Part shown: positions 24,319-33,000 of the stretch, piece after piece
Layout of the letters: each line of letters begins with the position of its first letter
Numbering within the stretch: position 1 is the stretch's first letter
NCBI GenBank assembly: GCA_014730175.1
Contig: WJIR01000176.1
Span: 1 to 33,255, forward strand
DNA length: 33,255 nucleotides
Reading direction: 5' to 3'
Origin: Candidatus Zixiibacteriota bacterium
GTDB taxonomy: Bacteria; Zixibacteria; MSB-5A5; UM-FILTER-46-8
Translations under genes and position numbers: made by a program
Notes under the pieces: model-generated
Databases searched by the model: none
Seen by the model: only the letters and a program-made list of their open reading frames with translations
What the model was told of the DNA's origin: nothing

Positions 24319-25056
24319 TTAATAAACCACAAATGCCAGTCTTTTATTCCCCCCGGCTTTCTCCTCGAAGTACTTATTATGTTTCGGAATCAACCTGATA
24401 CTGCCGATTTCCCGAGTGCTGCGCAGAACCGTTCCGTAACAGATATCCACGCAGAGATCATCGATTTTAACAAGGCGAACCTTGTCGACATATTCGGGAA
24501 TAACGACGCTCTCAGCTTTTCGCTGCTCTATGTAATCGGTTATGTTCTTTCGCGGAACATAAAATATCTCTATAGAGCGATCCTCCTGCACAATGCGATT
24601 AGCTTCGCGCTCGACCTGCTTGGCGCAATTATCAGCAGTATTGCAGTCACGCAGATCGATATGAGTGATATGATCCCGACATTCCAGGTTTCCATTTATC
24701 CTACCGCCGCAGATCTCCAGCGCAAGCTGTGCCATTATATGCATAGCGGTATGGTTTCTCATTACTCTGTAACGTCGAGCCCAATCGAGATAACACCCGA
24801 CATCGGCGCCAACCGGAGGTGGTTTCTCCTTAATGTAATGCAGGATACGGTCGCCATCGAGTATCGTTTTCGAAACCGACAGCAACTTAGTTCCCAAAAC
24901 CAGGGTACCTTTATCATGCGGTTGGGGGTGGGCGATCTCATCGCCATGGGGATTAAGCACAGTATGAGACAACTCCACCTTACGACCGGAAACTTTAGTA
25001 ACCGTGGCTTTACAATCCTTTAGATATGAATCTTCGAGATACAGTGCTTTAGTCAT
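24319..25056 (-). CDS. AlaX-like alanyl-tRNA editing domain protein, divergent
   Basis: A 245-aa protein related over its length to AlaX-type trans-editing factors, which hydrolyse Ser- or Gly-tRNA(Ala). It starts MTKALYLEDSYLKDCKATVT, has the core motif RRYRVMRNHTAMHIM with a zinc-type HxxxH (HTAMH) and GGRINGN, and ends with the STREIGSIRLI and KRLAFVVY strands. Two active-site motifs are altered. The usual GGGQPxD loop reads HGDEIAHPQPHDKG, and the CGGTHV zinc motif reads CYGTVL, with Val replacing the His ligand. The ATG at 25056 has GGGGGAG upstream and matches the family start; in-frame ATGs at 25080 and 25104 are alternatives, the latter overlapping hppA. Editing activity is therefore uncertain. 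Confidence 0.8.
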   Translation of the reverse strand: MTKALYLEDSYLKDCKATVTKVSGRKVELSHTVLNPHGDEIAHPQPHDKGTLVLGTKLLSVSKTILDGDRILHYIKEKPPPVGADVGCYLDWARRYRVMRNHTAMHIMAQLALEICGGRINGNLECRDHITHIDLRDCNTADNCAKQVEREANRIVQEDRSIEIFYVPRKNITDYIEQRKAESVVIPEYVDKVRLVKIDDLCVDICYGTVLRSTREIGSIRLIPKHNKYFEEKAGGNKRLAFVVY

Positions 25057-25088
25057 AGCATCTCCCCCTGCCTTATCCATAATATTTC

Positions 25089-27113
25089 CTATCTTAAAAG
25101 CCATCCAACATGATTGGCAAACAACGGCGCTAACACCAGAGAAACAATTGCCATCAACTTAATCAGAATATTCATTGACGGACCCGAAGTATCTTTGAAA
25201 GGATCGCCTACGGTGTCTCCGACTACCGCTGCCTTGTGCGCATCGGAGCCTTTACCTCCGTGTGCGCCGCCTTCAATATACTTCTTTGCGTTATCCCAGG
25301 CGCCGCCCCCGTTAGCCATCATCAATGCCATCATCACTCCGCTGAGTGTAGAGCCGGCCAGCAATCCGCCCAAGGCTTCCTTGCCCAGGAATAATCCCAC
25401 TATAACCGGAGCGATAACAGCCAGAACTCCCGGCACCAACATCTCTTTGATCGCCGAGGTAGCTGCGATAGCAACACATGTTTCGGAATCCGGCTTAGCC
25501 TTACCTTCCATTAAGCCGGTAATTTCCTTAAACTGCCTTCGGACCTCATTCACCATGGCGAACGCCGCCTTACCGACTGCGGTCATGGTTAGAGCCGCAA
25601 CTAAAAATGGTAATAATCCGCCCAGAAATAATCCGATAACCACATTGGAACTAACCAGGTTTATAGATTCCAAACCTACAGCGGTTGTGTATGCCGCAAA
25701 TAACGCCAGAGCGGTTAACGCTGCCGAACCGATGGCGAAGCCCTTTCCGATTGCGGCGGTTGTATTGCCCAAAGCGTCAAGACGGTCTGTTATGCTGCGT
25801 ACATCGGGACCGAGTCCGGACATCTCCGATATACCACCGGCATTATCGGCGATGGGTCCGTAGGCATCGACCGACATGGTCACACCTATGGTCGCCAACA
25901 TGCCGACCGCGGCAATGCCTATTCCATACAATCCGGCAAGGCCGTAACCGGCGAAAATCGCAACACAAATCATTATCACCGGCAATGCTACCGATTCCAT
26001 CCCGACAGCTAAACCGGTTATAATATTGGTTGCGGGACCGGTTTCCGAAGCCTTAGCGATGTTTCGGATCGGTTTTGCGGCCGTATAATACTCCGTAAGT
26101 AAACCCAGCACAATACCGGCTAACGAGCCGATAAGCACAGCCCAGAATACTTTGGTTTCCACGCCCAAATATCCAGCGAGGAAATACGATGCAATCCACA
26201 TGACAACAGCGCCAACATAAGTAACAATTCTCAAAGTAGCAGCCGGATTCATCGTCGAAAATATCCTGACCGACAACACTCCCAACATGGAGGCTATAAT
26301 ACCTGCGGTGGGAATCATCAAGGGATAGAGCATATATCCCGTCATCCCGGGATTGTTCATCGCCATAGCCGCGCCAAGGACCACGGTAGCTATAATGGAA
26401 CCGACATAAGACTCAAACAGGTCAGCGCCCATACCCGCCACGTCGCCGACATTATCACCTACGTTATCTGCGATAACCGCAGGATTACGGGGATCGTCTT
26501 CAGGGATTCCCGCTTCGACTTTGCCGACGAGGTCGGCGCCAACATCCGCTGACTTAGTGTAGATTCCACCGCCGACACGTGCGAATAGAGCTATCGAAGA
26601 AGCTCCCATCGAGAAGCCGGTGATAGATTGAAGGTATTCCCACCCTCCACCAGCCTGAAGATCCTGTCGGGTAAAAAACCAGAAAAGCACACCGACACCG
26701 AGTAAGCCGAGCGATGCCACCGACATACCCATCACGGCGCCGCCGGAGAACGCAATCGTTAAAGCATTACCCTGCCCCTTATCTTTGGCAGCCTGGCATG
26801 TACGGACATTCGCCTTGGTTGCGGCTGTCATTCCGAAGAATCCGGCTAACATTGAGCAACCGGCGCCGATAAGAAACGAAATGCCCGACCATAAACCTAT
26901 AAATACAATCAAGAGTACCGCAACAATGGCTATGAAAAAGATGAGAATGGAGTATTCTTTTCTTAGAAAAACCATTGCTCCTTTGTGAATGGTTTCCGAG
27001 ATATCGGTCATCAGCTCTGATCCGGTTGGATTCCGCTTTATTGCGAAATATAAACCCAAGGCGAACAACAATCCGATGACACCCAACAAAGCAGCAAGCA
27101 ATCCTTCTGTCAT
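25089..27113 (-). CDS. hppA: membrane-bound ion-pumping pyrophosphatase (K+-dependent type)
   Basis: A 674-aa, roughly 16-helix inner-membrane pump that couples PPi hydrolysis to Na+ or H+ export. Catalytic motifs are [19 protein letters not shown] (about 182-200), DNVGDNVGD (216-224) and [17 protein letters not shown] (632-648). [10 protein letters not shown] at 449-458 has Ala at the position that is Lys in K+-independent enzymes, so K+ dependence is expected. The gate region reads [12 protein letters not shown], with Glu234 where Na+-pumping relatives have it (plant H+ pumps shift this Glu by a helix turn), so Na+ transport is compatible but not proven. Its stop lies 32 bp before the alaX-like start, and the two probably share a transcript. 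Confidence 0.96.
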   Translation of the reverse strand: MTEGLLAALLGVIGLLFALGLYFAIKRNPTGSELMTDISETIHKGAMVFLRKEYSILIFFIAIVAVLLIVFIGLWSGISFLIGAGCSMLAGFFGMTAATKANVRTCQAAKDKGQGNALTIAFSGGAVMGMSVASLGLLGVGVLFWFFTRQDLQAGGGWEYLQSITGFSMGASSIALFARVGGGIYTKSADVGADLVGKVEAGIPEDDPRNPAVIADNVGDNVGDVAGMGADLFESYVGSIIATVVLGAAMAMNNPGMTGYMLYPLMIPTAGIIASMLGVLSVRIFSTMNPAATLRIVTYVGAVVMWIASYFLAGYLGVETKVFWAVLIGSLAGIVLGLLTEYYTAAKPIRNIAKASETGPATNIITGLAVGMESVALPVIMICVAIFAGYGLAGLYGIGIAAVGMLATIGVTMSVDAYGPIADNAGGISEMSGLGPDVRSITDRLDALGNTTAAIGKGFAIGSAALTALALFAAYTTAVGLESINLVSSNVVIGLFLGGLLPFLVAALTMTAVGKAAFAMVNEVRRQFKEITGLMEGKAKPDSETCVAIAATSAIKEMLVPGVLAVIAPVIVGLFLGKEALGGLLAGSTLSGVMMALMMANGGGAWDNAKKYIEGGAHGGKGSDAHKAAVVGDTVGDPFKDTSGPSMNILIKLMAIVSLVLAPLFANHVGWLLR

Positions 27114-27135
27114 AAAGTGTTATTCCTTTCTTATA

Positions 27136-27163
27136 TTTATATTACGATTTTATTAATTGTCAT
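27136..27163 (-). promoter_or_regulatory. candidate hppA promoter
   Basis: On the - strand, ATGACA (27163-27158) is followed after 16 bp by TATAAA (27141-27136), close upstream of the ATG at 27113 and of an AAAGGAA ribosome-binding match. The short leader and the A/T-rich setting make this moderate evidence. Confidence 0.4.
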
Positions 27164-27268
27164 TTCAGACCAAAATTTAGCCGGACGTATCCGGCGTAAA
27201 TCGAAAATCCAAATCGCGCGAGTCAATATAGAATGTATATTCTTACGTTCCGCCCGTAAGAGGAGATT

Positions 27269-27988
27269 CTAATCATCTAAAGTAAATGAAACGGGATACA
27301 TTATCCAGATAGCGACCGGCTGATTGTTGGCGATAGCGGGAGTATATACGTATCCATAAGCCGCTTCGATAGCCGCCTCTTCGAAGCCAGCTTCCACACC
27401 CGAATCCTTCGCCACAATTACGTCTCGCACCTTGCCGCTCTTGTCAACAAGCGCCTTTATCCAGACTTTCCCTTCCAAGCCCATACGCCGCGCCATTTCC
27501 GGGTACTCCGGCTGCACTGCTTTTACAACTTGAGGCTGCTGCTCTACCGGAATGAATTCATCCGGTTTCGGTAGCAGCTCATCCACATTCTCAATGACTA
27601 TTTCTTCCACCGGGGCTTCCTCGACGTTTTCAACCGGAGGCGCCGAAATTACTTTCAATTCTTCCTGAGTCGCCACTTTAACATTTTCCGGAGCTTCTTC
27701 ATCAGGCACCGCTTCGGGAATACCGACCGATGGCGGAGCTACCTCGGGAACCTGATAAGCAGTCTGAGGCGGTAACTTCTGGAGTTGCGGCGGCGGCGCA
27801 AGGTCGGTCATCGACTGCACTACCATCGTCCTCGTCGTGTGCTCCACTTCCGGTTCGTGGGTTGCCCAGAGCCAGCCCCCAACAATACCAAGGTGTATAC
27901 TCGCCGCTATCAAAACTGCAATAAACATATTTTTCTGATAACTGCGTTTCAGCTCAAGCGCACCATATTGTGCTGTAGCGCTATTCAC
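27269..27988 (-). CDS. tonB: TonB-family energy transducer
   Basis: A 239-aa TonB protein that spans the periplasm and passes proton-motive energy to outer-membrane receptors. One N-terminal helix (NMFIAVLIAASIHLGIVGGW) is followed by a Pro/Glu/Val-rich linker (APPPQLQKLPPQ, PPVENVEEAPVEEIV) and the C-terminal TonB domain (PEYPEMARRMGLEGKVWIKA, then SGVEAGFEEAAIEAA and the PVSFTL end). The GTG at 27988 is preferred over the GTG at 27997 because the AGGAGG ribosome site then lies about 8 bases upstream; the latter lies inside that site. It overlaps the preceding exbD by 8 bp. A weak CTTACG/CGTAAG hairpin lies just past its stop. Confidence 0.93.
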   Translation of the reverse strand: MNSATAQYGALELKRSYQKNMFIAVLIAASIHLGIVGGWLWATHEPEVEHTTRTMVVQSMTDLAPPPQLQKLPPQTAYQVPEVAPPSVGIPEAVPDEEAPENVKVATQEELKVISAPPVENVEEAPVEEIVIENVDELLPKPDEFIPVEQQPQVVKAVQPEYPEMARRMGLEGKVWIKALVDKSGKVRDVIVAKDSGVEAGFEEAAIEAAYGYVYTPAIANNQPVAIWIMYPVSFTLDD

Positions 27989-28553
27989 TTTCTTCACCTC
28001 CTCCTAATCCGTACTTCTTTGCAGCTTCATCCAACTGCATGACGTCATATTGAGACATGTCAACAAGACTGAAGCGGTATGAGAAATCCGGTATCTGCTG
28101 TTTTACGCGAGCCTCGACAAGCTTGATCTCATCGATAATATCGACCATCTTACTATACCGAGCGCTCTTATCAATTTTGATAACAGTCACCATTTTATCA
28201 ACGTCTTTGGCTATCCACTCCATCAGTGAATCGCCCAGCACTTCATATTTCATCAACTGGGGATCATCCTTCCCGATGTTGTAGAATAGGTTGTTATTGG
28301 CGTCGACTCTCAATGTGATCAAATGAGACTCACCGACCGGAATCGCATTCTCTTCCGCTTCCAACGGTGGAAGGTTTACTTCCAATGCCTGAGGTTGATT
28401 AAAAACCGTCGTGACCATATAGAATATCAGCAGCAAGAAAGCGATATCCACCATTGGCGTCAGGTCATTGACGATCCCGGTTCTTCTCTTTGGTCTTTTA
28501 AGTCCGCCGCCTTTTTTCTTCCCACCGCGTGGGGCTTCTACCATAACACCCAT
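27981..28553 (-). CDS. exbD: ExbD/TolR-family biopolymer transport protein (second)
   Basis: A 190-aa ExbD. After a basic, Gly/Lys-rich N-terminus (PRGGKKKGGGLKRPKRR, residues 9-25) comes the single helix with the proton-path Asp, DLTPMVDIAFLLLIFYM, then a periplasmic domain of about 130 residues. This copy is longer than the other ExbD and has a distinct periplasmic part ending YGLGGGEESE. The ATG at 28553 has AGGAG seven bases upstream. In this and related genomes two ExbD paralogs probably assemble with one ExbB, but stoichiometry is inference. Confidence 0.94.
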   Translation of the reverse strand: MGVMVEAPRGGKKKGGGLKRPKRRTGIVNDLTPMVDIAFLLLIFYMVTTVFNQPQALEVNLPPLEAEENAIPVGESHLITLRVDANNNLFYNIGKDDPQLMKYEVLGDSLMEWIAKDVDKMVTVIKIDKSARYSKMVDIIDEIKLVEARVKQQIPDFSYRFSLVDMSQYDVMQLDEAAKKYGLGGGEESE

Positions 28554-28634
28554 GGTTTATCTCCTAAAATCTATTACTATTGAACATATTAGATGTTTCA
28601 ATGAGCTCTAACCAAAATTCGGTAAACGGCATTG

Positions 28635-29102
28635 CTAAGTCTCCGCTTTCTCTCCTTCCGTGACCAACGAAAACTGGTTAATCTTCATTTCCTGCATGGC
28701 TCTCATTATCGCTCTCATAGTGCCGTAGCTGGCATCGCGATCCGCCTTAACCACAATCTCTGGATTCTTTAGCTTAGCGCGAACCTTTAGTAGCTCGATA
28801 TTGAAATTACTGAGATCCGCTAACTGATATATTCGCTCAGGAACCGAGACGGTTTTTCCTTCGACCAATTTCTCAGCGGTCATTATATATTCGATAAAAA
28901 TCGAATCCAGCTCGGTTACCGTAACATTTATTATATTTTTATCAGGTACCTTCTGCTCGGCATGAGAACTGGCTAAAGCCACCGGTTTAACCTCAGGCGG
29001 TTTAAACGAAGTAGTTGCCATATAGAAGATTAGAAGGAGAAAGGCGATATCGACCATAGGAGTCATATCTATAACAATACCGACTCTTCTTCCTTTAGCC
29101 AT
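28635..29102 (-). CDS. exbD: ExbD/TolR-family biopolymer transport protein (first)
   Basis: A 155-aa ExbD with a short basic N-terminus (MAKGRRVG), the helix IDMTPMVDIAFLLLIFYMAT containing the essential Asp, and a periplasmic domain with VVKADRDASYGTMRAIMRAM, the usual ExbD strand-helix element. It overlaps the ExbB stop by 8 bp, so the two are translationally coupled. The second exbD begins 81 bp downstream. It works with ExbB as the proton-driven stator-like motor for TonB. Confidence 0.94.
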   Translation of the reverse strand: MAKGRRVGIVIDMTPMVDIAFLLLIFYMATTSFKPPEVKPVALASSHAEQKVPDKNIINVTVTELDSIFIEYIMTAEKLVEGKTVSVPERIYQLADLSNFNIELLKVRAKLKNPEIVVKADRDASYGTMRAIMRAMQEMKINQFSLVTEGEKAET

Positions 29103-29832
29103 GTGTTGTAGCCTCGTTAGATTTTACCAATTGTACGATTTCGTAACTTGCTTCATCAATGGTGTAATTAAAAGAGTCCACCTTGTTTACAAAAACATTA
29201 TACATGATGATACCGAAAATTGCGTTAAACAATCCGCCGGCGGTATTAACCAGTGCTTCCGCAATACCGACCGCCAGTGATTCCGCGTCGATAACGCCGC
29301 CGGTACCCGCAGTCGCCGCAAACGCACGGATCATACCGATAGTGGTTCCTAAAAGTCCGGTCATAGTTGCGATCGATGCGATAGTTGACAGTGCAATAAG
29401 GTTCCTCTCCAAAAGAGGTACTTCAAGCGCATTGGCTTCCTCGATCGCTCTTTGCGTTTCGGCAACTCTTTTTTCGCTATTATAGTTTTCGTCTCCCTTA
29501 ACCTGCTTATACCTTTCAATACCGGCACGAATAATATTTGCCAGACTTCCTCTCTGGCGATCGCAGGCGGCGATAGCGCCATCGTAATCTCCGGATCTCA
29601 TGGAATCCACTACGTTTTTAAAGAACGATTGCACCGATTTCTTTCCTCTGGCTCTCCTCAAAGAGATTATACGCTCAAATACAAACATAGTTGTCATTAT
29701 TGACAGAGCGATAAGTACACCCACAAGCGGACCGCCCTGATGCAAGTATTCCGGCAGCATCGTCGCCCAGATCCAAAGGCCAACACCTAATGATATAAGT
29801 AAGTTCAGAGTTACAAAGACCGATTGTTTCAC
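29095..29832 (-). CDS. exbB: MotA/TolQ/ExbB proton channel family protein
   Basis: A 245-aa inner-membrane protein, the pentameric part of the TonB motor. It has an N-terminal pair of helices (TLNLLISLGVGLWIWATM and GVLIALSIMTTMFVFERI) and a cytoplasmic loop with NIIRAGIERYK. The C-terminal helical pair has LLERNLIALSTIASIATMTG, LLGTTIGMIRAFAAT and IAEALVNTAGGLFNAI, the conserved proton-channel signature. Two N-terminal helices rather than one are unusual for E. coli ExbB but common in FCB relatives. The start is a GTG at 29832 with GAGGAGG seven bases upstream. Confidence 0.93.
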   Translation of the reverse strand: MKQSVFVTLNLLISLGVGLWIWATMLPEYLHQGGPLVGVLIALSIMTTMFVFERIISLRRARGKKSVQSFFKNVVDSMRSGDYDGAIAACDRQRGSLANIIRAGIERYKQVKGDENYNSEKRVAETQRAIEEANALEVPLLERNLIALSTIASIATMTGLLGTTIGMIRAFAATAGTGGVIDAESLAVGIAEALVNTAGGLFNAIFGIIMYNVFVNKVDSFNYTIDEASYEIVQLVKSNEATTHG

Positions 29833-29864
29833 AGAGAATTCCTCCTCGTATTTTTAATTATAAT

Positions 29865-30572
29865 TTACAATTCAGCAGCCATCAGGGAACACACAAGCGC
29901 ACCCGCAAGCATAGCATAAAATCCAATTCCAGCCATGGATAGAAAACTTAACAGATTATAACTATCCCCAATTTCACGAACCCCTAAATCACCAAACGGC
30001 ATCGGATATCCGATCGAAGCCAGAATGAGTATAGTAAAAAACAAGAGTATCGGGATCCCGAAGAGCTTAGATATAGTCTTGATCATCGAATATTTCTTCG
30101 CCGGATTTTTCTTCATTCCGGCCAGCGTAATTAAAAAAGCTACTCCGATTATCGGGGTAATATACATGTAAAGCGCTAATATAATTAACGATGGCAATTC
30201 GAGTCCGGTACCCCAGGCTCCCAATGAACCCAGAAACGGCAAAGCGCTTATAAATCCTATTGCATTAATCGTATAGTCCGTATATTCGCCGGCATGGCCA
30301 TGCGTAACCCTAAACCATGGGAATATTAGACTCACTACTGTTAGCGCTGCCATTATCATCAATATGACACGTTCGGTTTCCGACATTATCGGTTTAAAAA
30401 GTACCGAATCTTCACGCTCAAAGACATCCTCGGGTTTACCGGATGTTAACCTCTCTCGAAATTTGCTCTCTTCATCGGAGTTTCCCCAGAAATCTTTTAC
30501 TTTTCCCGGAAAAACCTCGAATCCGATATAATTCCACCGTTTTGACTCTTGTTCTTTCTCTTTTTCTGCCAT
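29865..30572 (-). CDS. unrecognised four-helix membrane protein in the TonB operon
   Basis: A 235-aa protein I do not recognise. The first 70 residues are hydrophilic and charged (MAEKEKEQESKRWNY, then EVFPGKVKDFWGN), followed by four hydrophobic helices (about 70-90, 123-150, 170-193 and 208-232). The first external loop holds PWFRVTHGHAGEYTDY with two His residues. There is no signal peptide. It lies between the TPR gene and exbB, with gaps of 41 and 32 bp, so it is very likely part of the same transcript and could be an accessory subunit of the Exb motor. That role is inference from position. The ATG at 30572 has GGAGAG upstream. Confidence 0.72.
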   Translation of the reverse strand: MAEKEKEQESKRWNYIGFEVFPGKVKDFWGNSDEESKFRERLTSGKPEDVFEREDSVLFKPIMSETERVILMIMAALTVVSLIFPWFRVTHGHAGEYTDYTINAIGFISALPFLGSLGAWGTGLELPSLIILALYMYITPIIGVAFLITLAGMKKNPAKKYSMIKTISKLFGIPILLFFTILILASIGYPMPFGDLGVREIGDSYNLLSFLSMAGIGFYAMLAGALVCSLMAAEL

Positions 30573-30613
30573 TTACTCTCCATCACCCAATATAACAGAA
30601 GTTTTTCATTTAT

Positions 30614-32425
30614 TTATTGAAATGTAATCTGTAATAATTTCTTTTCAGCTTCTTGCGCGTCCTTTGAATTCGGAGCACGATCTATAATATATTGATACTG
30701 CGCCCTCGCTTCTTCATACTTCTGCCCCAGTCTATAAGAGTCCCCCAATCCCATACGCCAGCTTAAATTCCTGGCATCGCAATTTACAGCCTGTTGATAA
30801 TAGTTTATAGCTTCTTTCCATCTTCCATTGGAAAGACGATTTGCACCCAAACGGGCGTAACCGGCGCATTTTTGCTCCTGAGTAGCGTTCGGATTATTGA
30901 TAATATCCTCCCAGACATTCGCAGCCGCATCGAATTTACCCCAATTGGAGTAAATCACTGCCAGATAATACTGATTGTTGGCATCCTGTGGTTCAATCTC
31001 CAAAGCTCGGTTAAGCACCTCTGCCGCTTCCGAATACCGCCTATTATAACCGAGAGTGTTACCTAAAAGACCTAAAAGCTGAGGATCATCAGGATTTTCC
31101 TCAAGTACTTTTTTCAGAGCGTCAACAGCCTCATCATATTGCTGTGTGCTTAAATAGCAGTATGACAAGTTCTTGAGGGTATTTACGTTCTCCGGCGCTA
31201 TCTCCAACGATTTCTTGAAATTCTCAATCGCTTTCTCATAGTTTTTCTGCCGGTAGAATGCGTATCCCACGTCAGAATATCCCTGGTAATAATCCGGTTC
31301 GTATTTAAACACCTGATTGTATGATACAATTGCAGAATCGAGATAGGCGGGATTATCCGCACCCAGTTTTAACTGTGTTTGCGCCATCCGTTTCCAGAAT
31401 TCAGCATCCACTTTATCGGGATTAGCTTTCTCGAATTTCTGATAAGCGTCAAGAGCTTTGTCATACATCCCATTTTCGTAGTAAACTTTCGCCAGGTCAA
31501 AAAACGCTTCGGTCTGGCTGGGATCAATATCTATAGCGCGAATCAACATATCCCCAGCTTCATCATATTTCCCCAAAAGGATATATATTTTTGAAAGCCG
31601 GGTCAATGCGTCGACATCATTTGGTTCAAAATTCAGAAACGCCTCATAGGCAGCTTTTGCCTCCTGGAATTTCTCCGCGGCATAAAATATTAGCGCCATC
31701 TTGCGGTATGCTTCGGAATTATCAGGATCGATTTTGACTGCCTTTTGGTACTGGGCGACAGCAGCGGTAAAATTCCGCATCTGGAAATAAGCTTCCGCAA
31801 GATCAAAGTAAAAATCAGTGCGGGTGGAATCGATTGCCAGAGCCTGTTCGTATTCGGAAACCGCCAGCGGATAGATCTTACGCTTCATCTGTACATCGCC
31901 GAGATTCTTATGGTATTCGGCGGAGTTGGGATCGCTGATTATCGCTTCCCGGAATTGAAGGTCAGCCTTATCCAATTCCCCCTTCTCTAAATGAACAAGG
32001 CCCAATCCATTGTGGAACTCCGCTTCCATGTCCTTTCTTTCCAATCCCTTTTCGAAAACTTCTATAGCCTCATCGTATTCATCTTGCTCATAAAGCGCAT
32101 TACCCAATCCATAGAGAGCCTCGGGGCTTTTCCCCTTAATATCCACGGCTTTGCGATATGCATCCTCCGCATTTGCCCAATCCTCTTGTTGGCTATATAG
32201 CTCGCCTAAATAAATCGCGGCGTCAAGATTTTTAGGATCGGAATCAAGGAACTCCGCAATCAGTTTGATGGCGTCATCAATCTGCCCCTGGCTTACTAAT
32301 TCCTCTGCGTTTTCGATAACAGGGCCCGCATCGTATGAAAAGCTTACTCCAGCAAAAAGAAAACCTGCCATAAGCAGGGCAAAAAAAGCTGTCTTTGTAT
32401 CATAGTTATGTTTAAATCTTGTCAT
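30614..32425 (-). CDS. exported TPR-repeat protein heading the TonB operon
   Basis: A 603-aa protein made almost wholly of tetratricopeptide repeats, about 14-15 by eye, such as AEDAYRKAVDIKGKSPEALY, AVSEYEQALAIDSTRTDFYF and AIENFKKSLEIAPENVNTLK. Before them is a signal peptide or anchor (TAFFALLMAGFLFAGVSFS). The ATG at 32425 is chosen over the in-frame GTG at 32437. It is probably a periplasmic scaffold that binds partner proteins. TPR proteins next to ExbB/ExbD/TonB genes are a recurrent FCB arrangement, so it may organise the TonB complex or outer-membrane cargo. Nothing in the repeats points to a specific ligand. It is the first gene after the promoter at 32485-32512. Confidence 0.9.
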   Translation of the reverse strand: MTRFKHNYDTKTAFFALLMAGFLFAGVSFSYDAGPVIENAEELVSQGQIDDAIKLIAEFLDSDPKNLDAAIYLGELYSQQEDWANAEDAYRKAVDIKGKSPEALYGLGNALYEQDEYDEAIEVFEKGLERKDMEAEFHNGLGLVHLEKGELDKADLQFREAIISDPNSAEYHKNLGDVQMKRKIYPLAVSEYEQALAIDSTRTDFYFDLAEAYFQMRNFTAAVAQYQKAVKIDPDNSEAYRKMALIFYAAEKFQEAKAAYEAFLNFEPNDVDALTRLSKIYILLGKYDEAGDMLIRAIDIDPSQTEAFFDLAKVYYENGMYDKALDAYQKFEKANPDKVDAEFWKRMAQTQLKLGADNPAYLDSAIVSYNQVFKYEPDYYQGYSDVGYAFYRQKNYEKAIENFKKSLEIAPENVNTLKNLSYCYLSTQQYDEAVDALKKVLEENPDDPQLLGLLGNTLGYNRRYSEAAEVLNRALEIEPQDANNQYYLAVIYSNWGKFDAAANVWEDIINNPNATQEQKCAGYARLGANRLSNGRWKEAINYYQQAVNCDARNLSWRMGLGDSYRLGQKYEEARAQYQYIIDRAPNSKDAQEAEKKLLQITFQ

Positions 32426-32484
32426 CCTATCTGTCACCTATTATAGTTCCAACCAGATTTATCGAATTTGAATCAAAATTACAA

Positions 32485-32512
32485 ATAATACAAAATCCCA
32501 TCGGAAAGTCAA
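32485..32512 (-). promoter_or_regulatory. promoter of the TPR-exb-tonB operon
   Basis: On the - strand, TTGACT (32512-32507) is followed after 16 bp by TATTAT (32490-32485), placing the start of transcription about 50 nt before the TPR ATG at 32425. It is the only good match in the 111-bp gap and precedes a gap-poor run of six genes on the same strand. Confidence 0.65.
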
Positions 32513-32536
32513 GCATTTTTTTGTTAATACTACAAT

Positions 32537-32758
32537 CTATTCACCCTCGGTGTTCCTGAATTTCATCACGGTGGAGCCGATGCGATATAATCCGTAGATG
32601 AGTACCACAGCTCCGAAAATGATTCGCATGGCTTCCTGTTCTCCGCCTAATCGAAAGGGGGCTATACCCATCAGCAATAGAGCGCCATAAACCGAAAAAG
32701 CCAAACCGATAGCGAGATGAAGAACACCGATGAATTTGTTGAAAATAATCCTTTCCAT
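32537..32758 (-). CDS. small two-helix membrane protein
   Basis: A 73-aa hydrophobic protein I do not recognise. Two helices (about LHLAIGLAFSVYGALLLMGI and IIFGAVVLIYGLYRI) flank a short APFRLGGEQEAM loop, and it ends KFRNTEGE. The ATG at 32758 is chosen because a promoter match (TTGCAT-17-TATATT, 32814-32786) would start transcription downstream of the only alternative, a GTG at 32794. The ribosome-binding site is weak. It is separated from the TPR operon by that operon's own promoter, so it is probably transcribed alone. Confidence 0.65.
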   Translation of the reverse strand: MERIIFNKFIGVLHLAIGLAFSVYGALLLMGIAPFRLGGEQEAMRIIFGAVVLIYGLYRIGSTVMKFRNTEGE

Positions 32759-32785
32759 AAAGTTAGTTTTTTTTTGAAAATCCGA

Positions 32786-32814
32786 ATATATCACTTTTAA
32801 AAGCTCGATGCAAG
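32786..32814 (-). promoter_or_regulatory. candidate promoter of the small membrane protein gene
   Basis: On the - strand, TTGCAT (32814-32809) is followed after 17 bp by TATATT (32791-32786). The predicted transcript would begin near 32779, about 20 nt before the ATG at 32758. The remaining DNA up to 33000 is A/T-rich and shows no gene. Confidence 0.45.
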
Positions 32815-33000
32815 TTAAGCATAAGATATATTTTTATTTTTATTTCTTTATACTTTTGGTGTCCCCTTTTGTTTAATACAGATTCCGGATAATCGCTGTT
32901 CCATAATTACTGAAATCGCCTTCAATCGTCCGGAGAAACTGGCTGACTATTGTTAACTTATAGGCTTAAATGGAATACTGTATCCAGACATTAAGGATAA

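Noticed and set aside
24400-24460. Frameshift or sequencing error creating the altered CYGTVL motif in the AlaX-like protein
   Set aside because: The frame is continuous on both sides, with the conserved STREIG following immediately. A single indel would disrupt that, so the substitution looks real, though a point error cannot be excluded.
24298-25023. 241-codon open frame opposite the AlaX-like gene
   Set aside because: It is antisense to a gene with clear family similarity and crosses toward that gene's terminator. No recognisable protein features.
25114-25863. 249-codon open frame opposite hppA
   Set aside because: Antisense shadow of a highly conserved membrane pump. The Pro/Ala/Asn-rich translation has no family resemblance.
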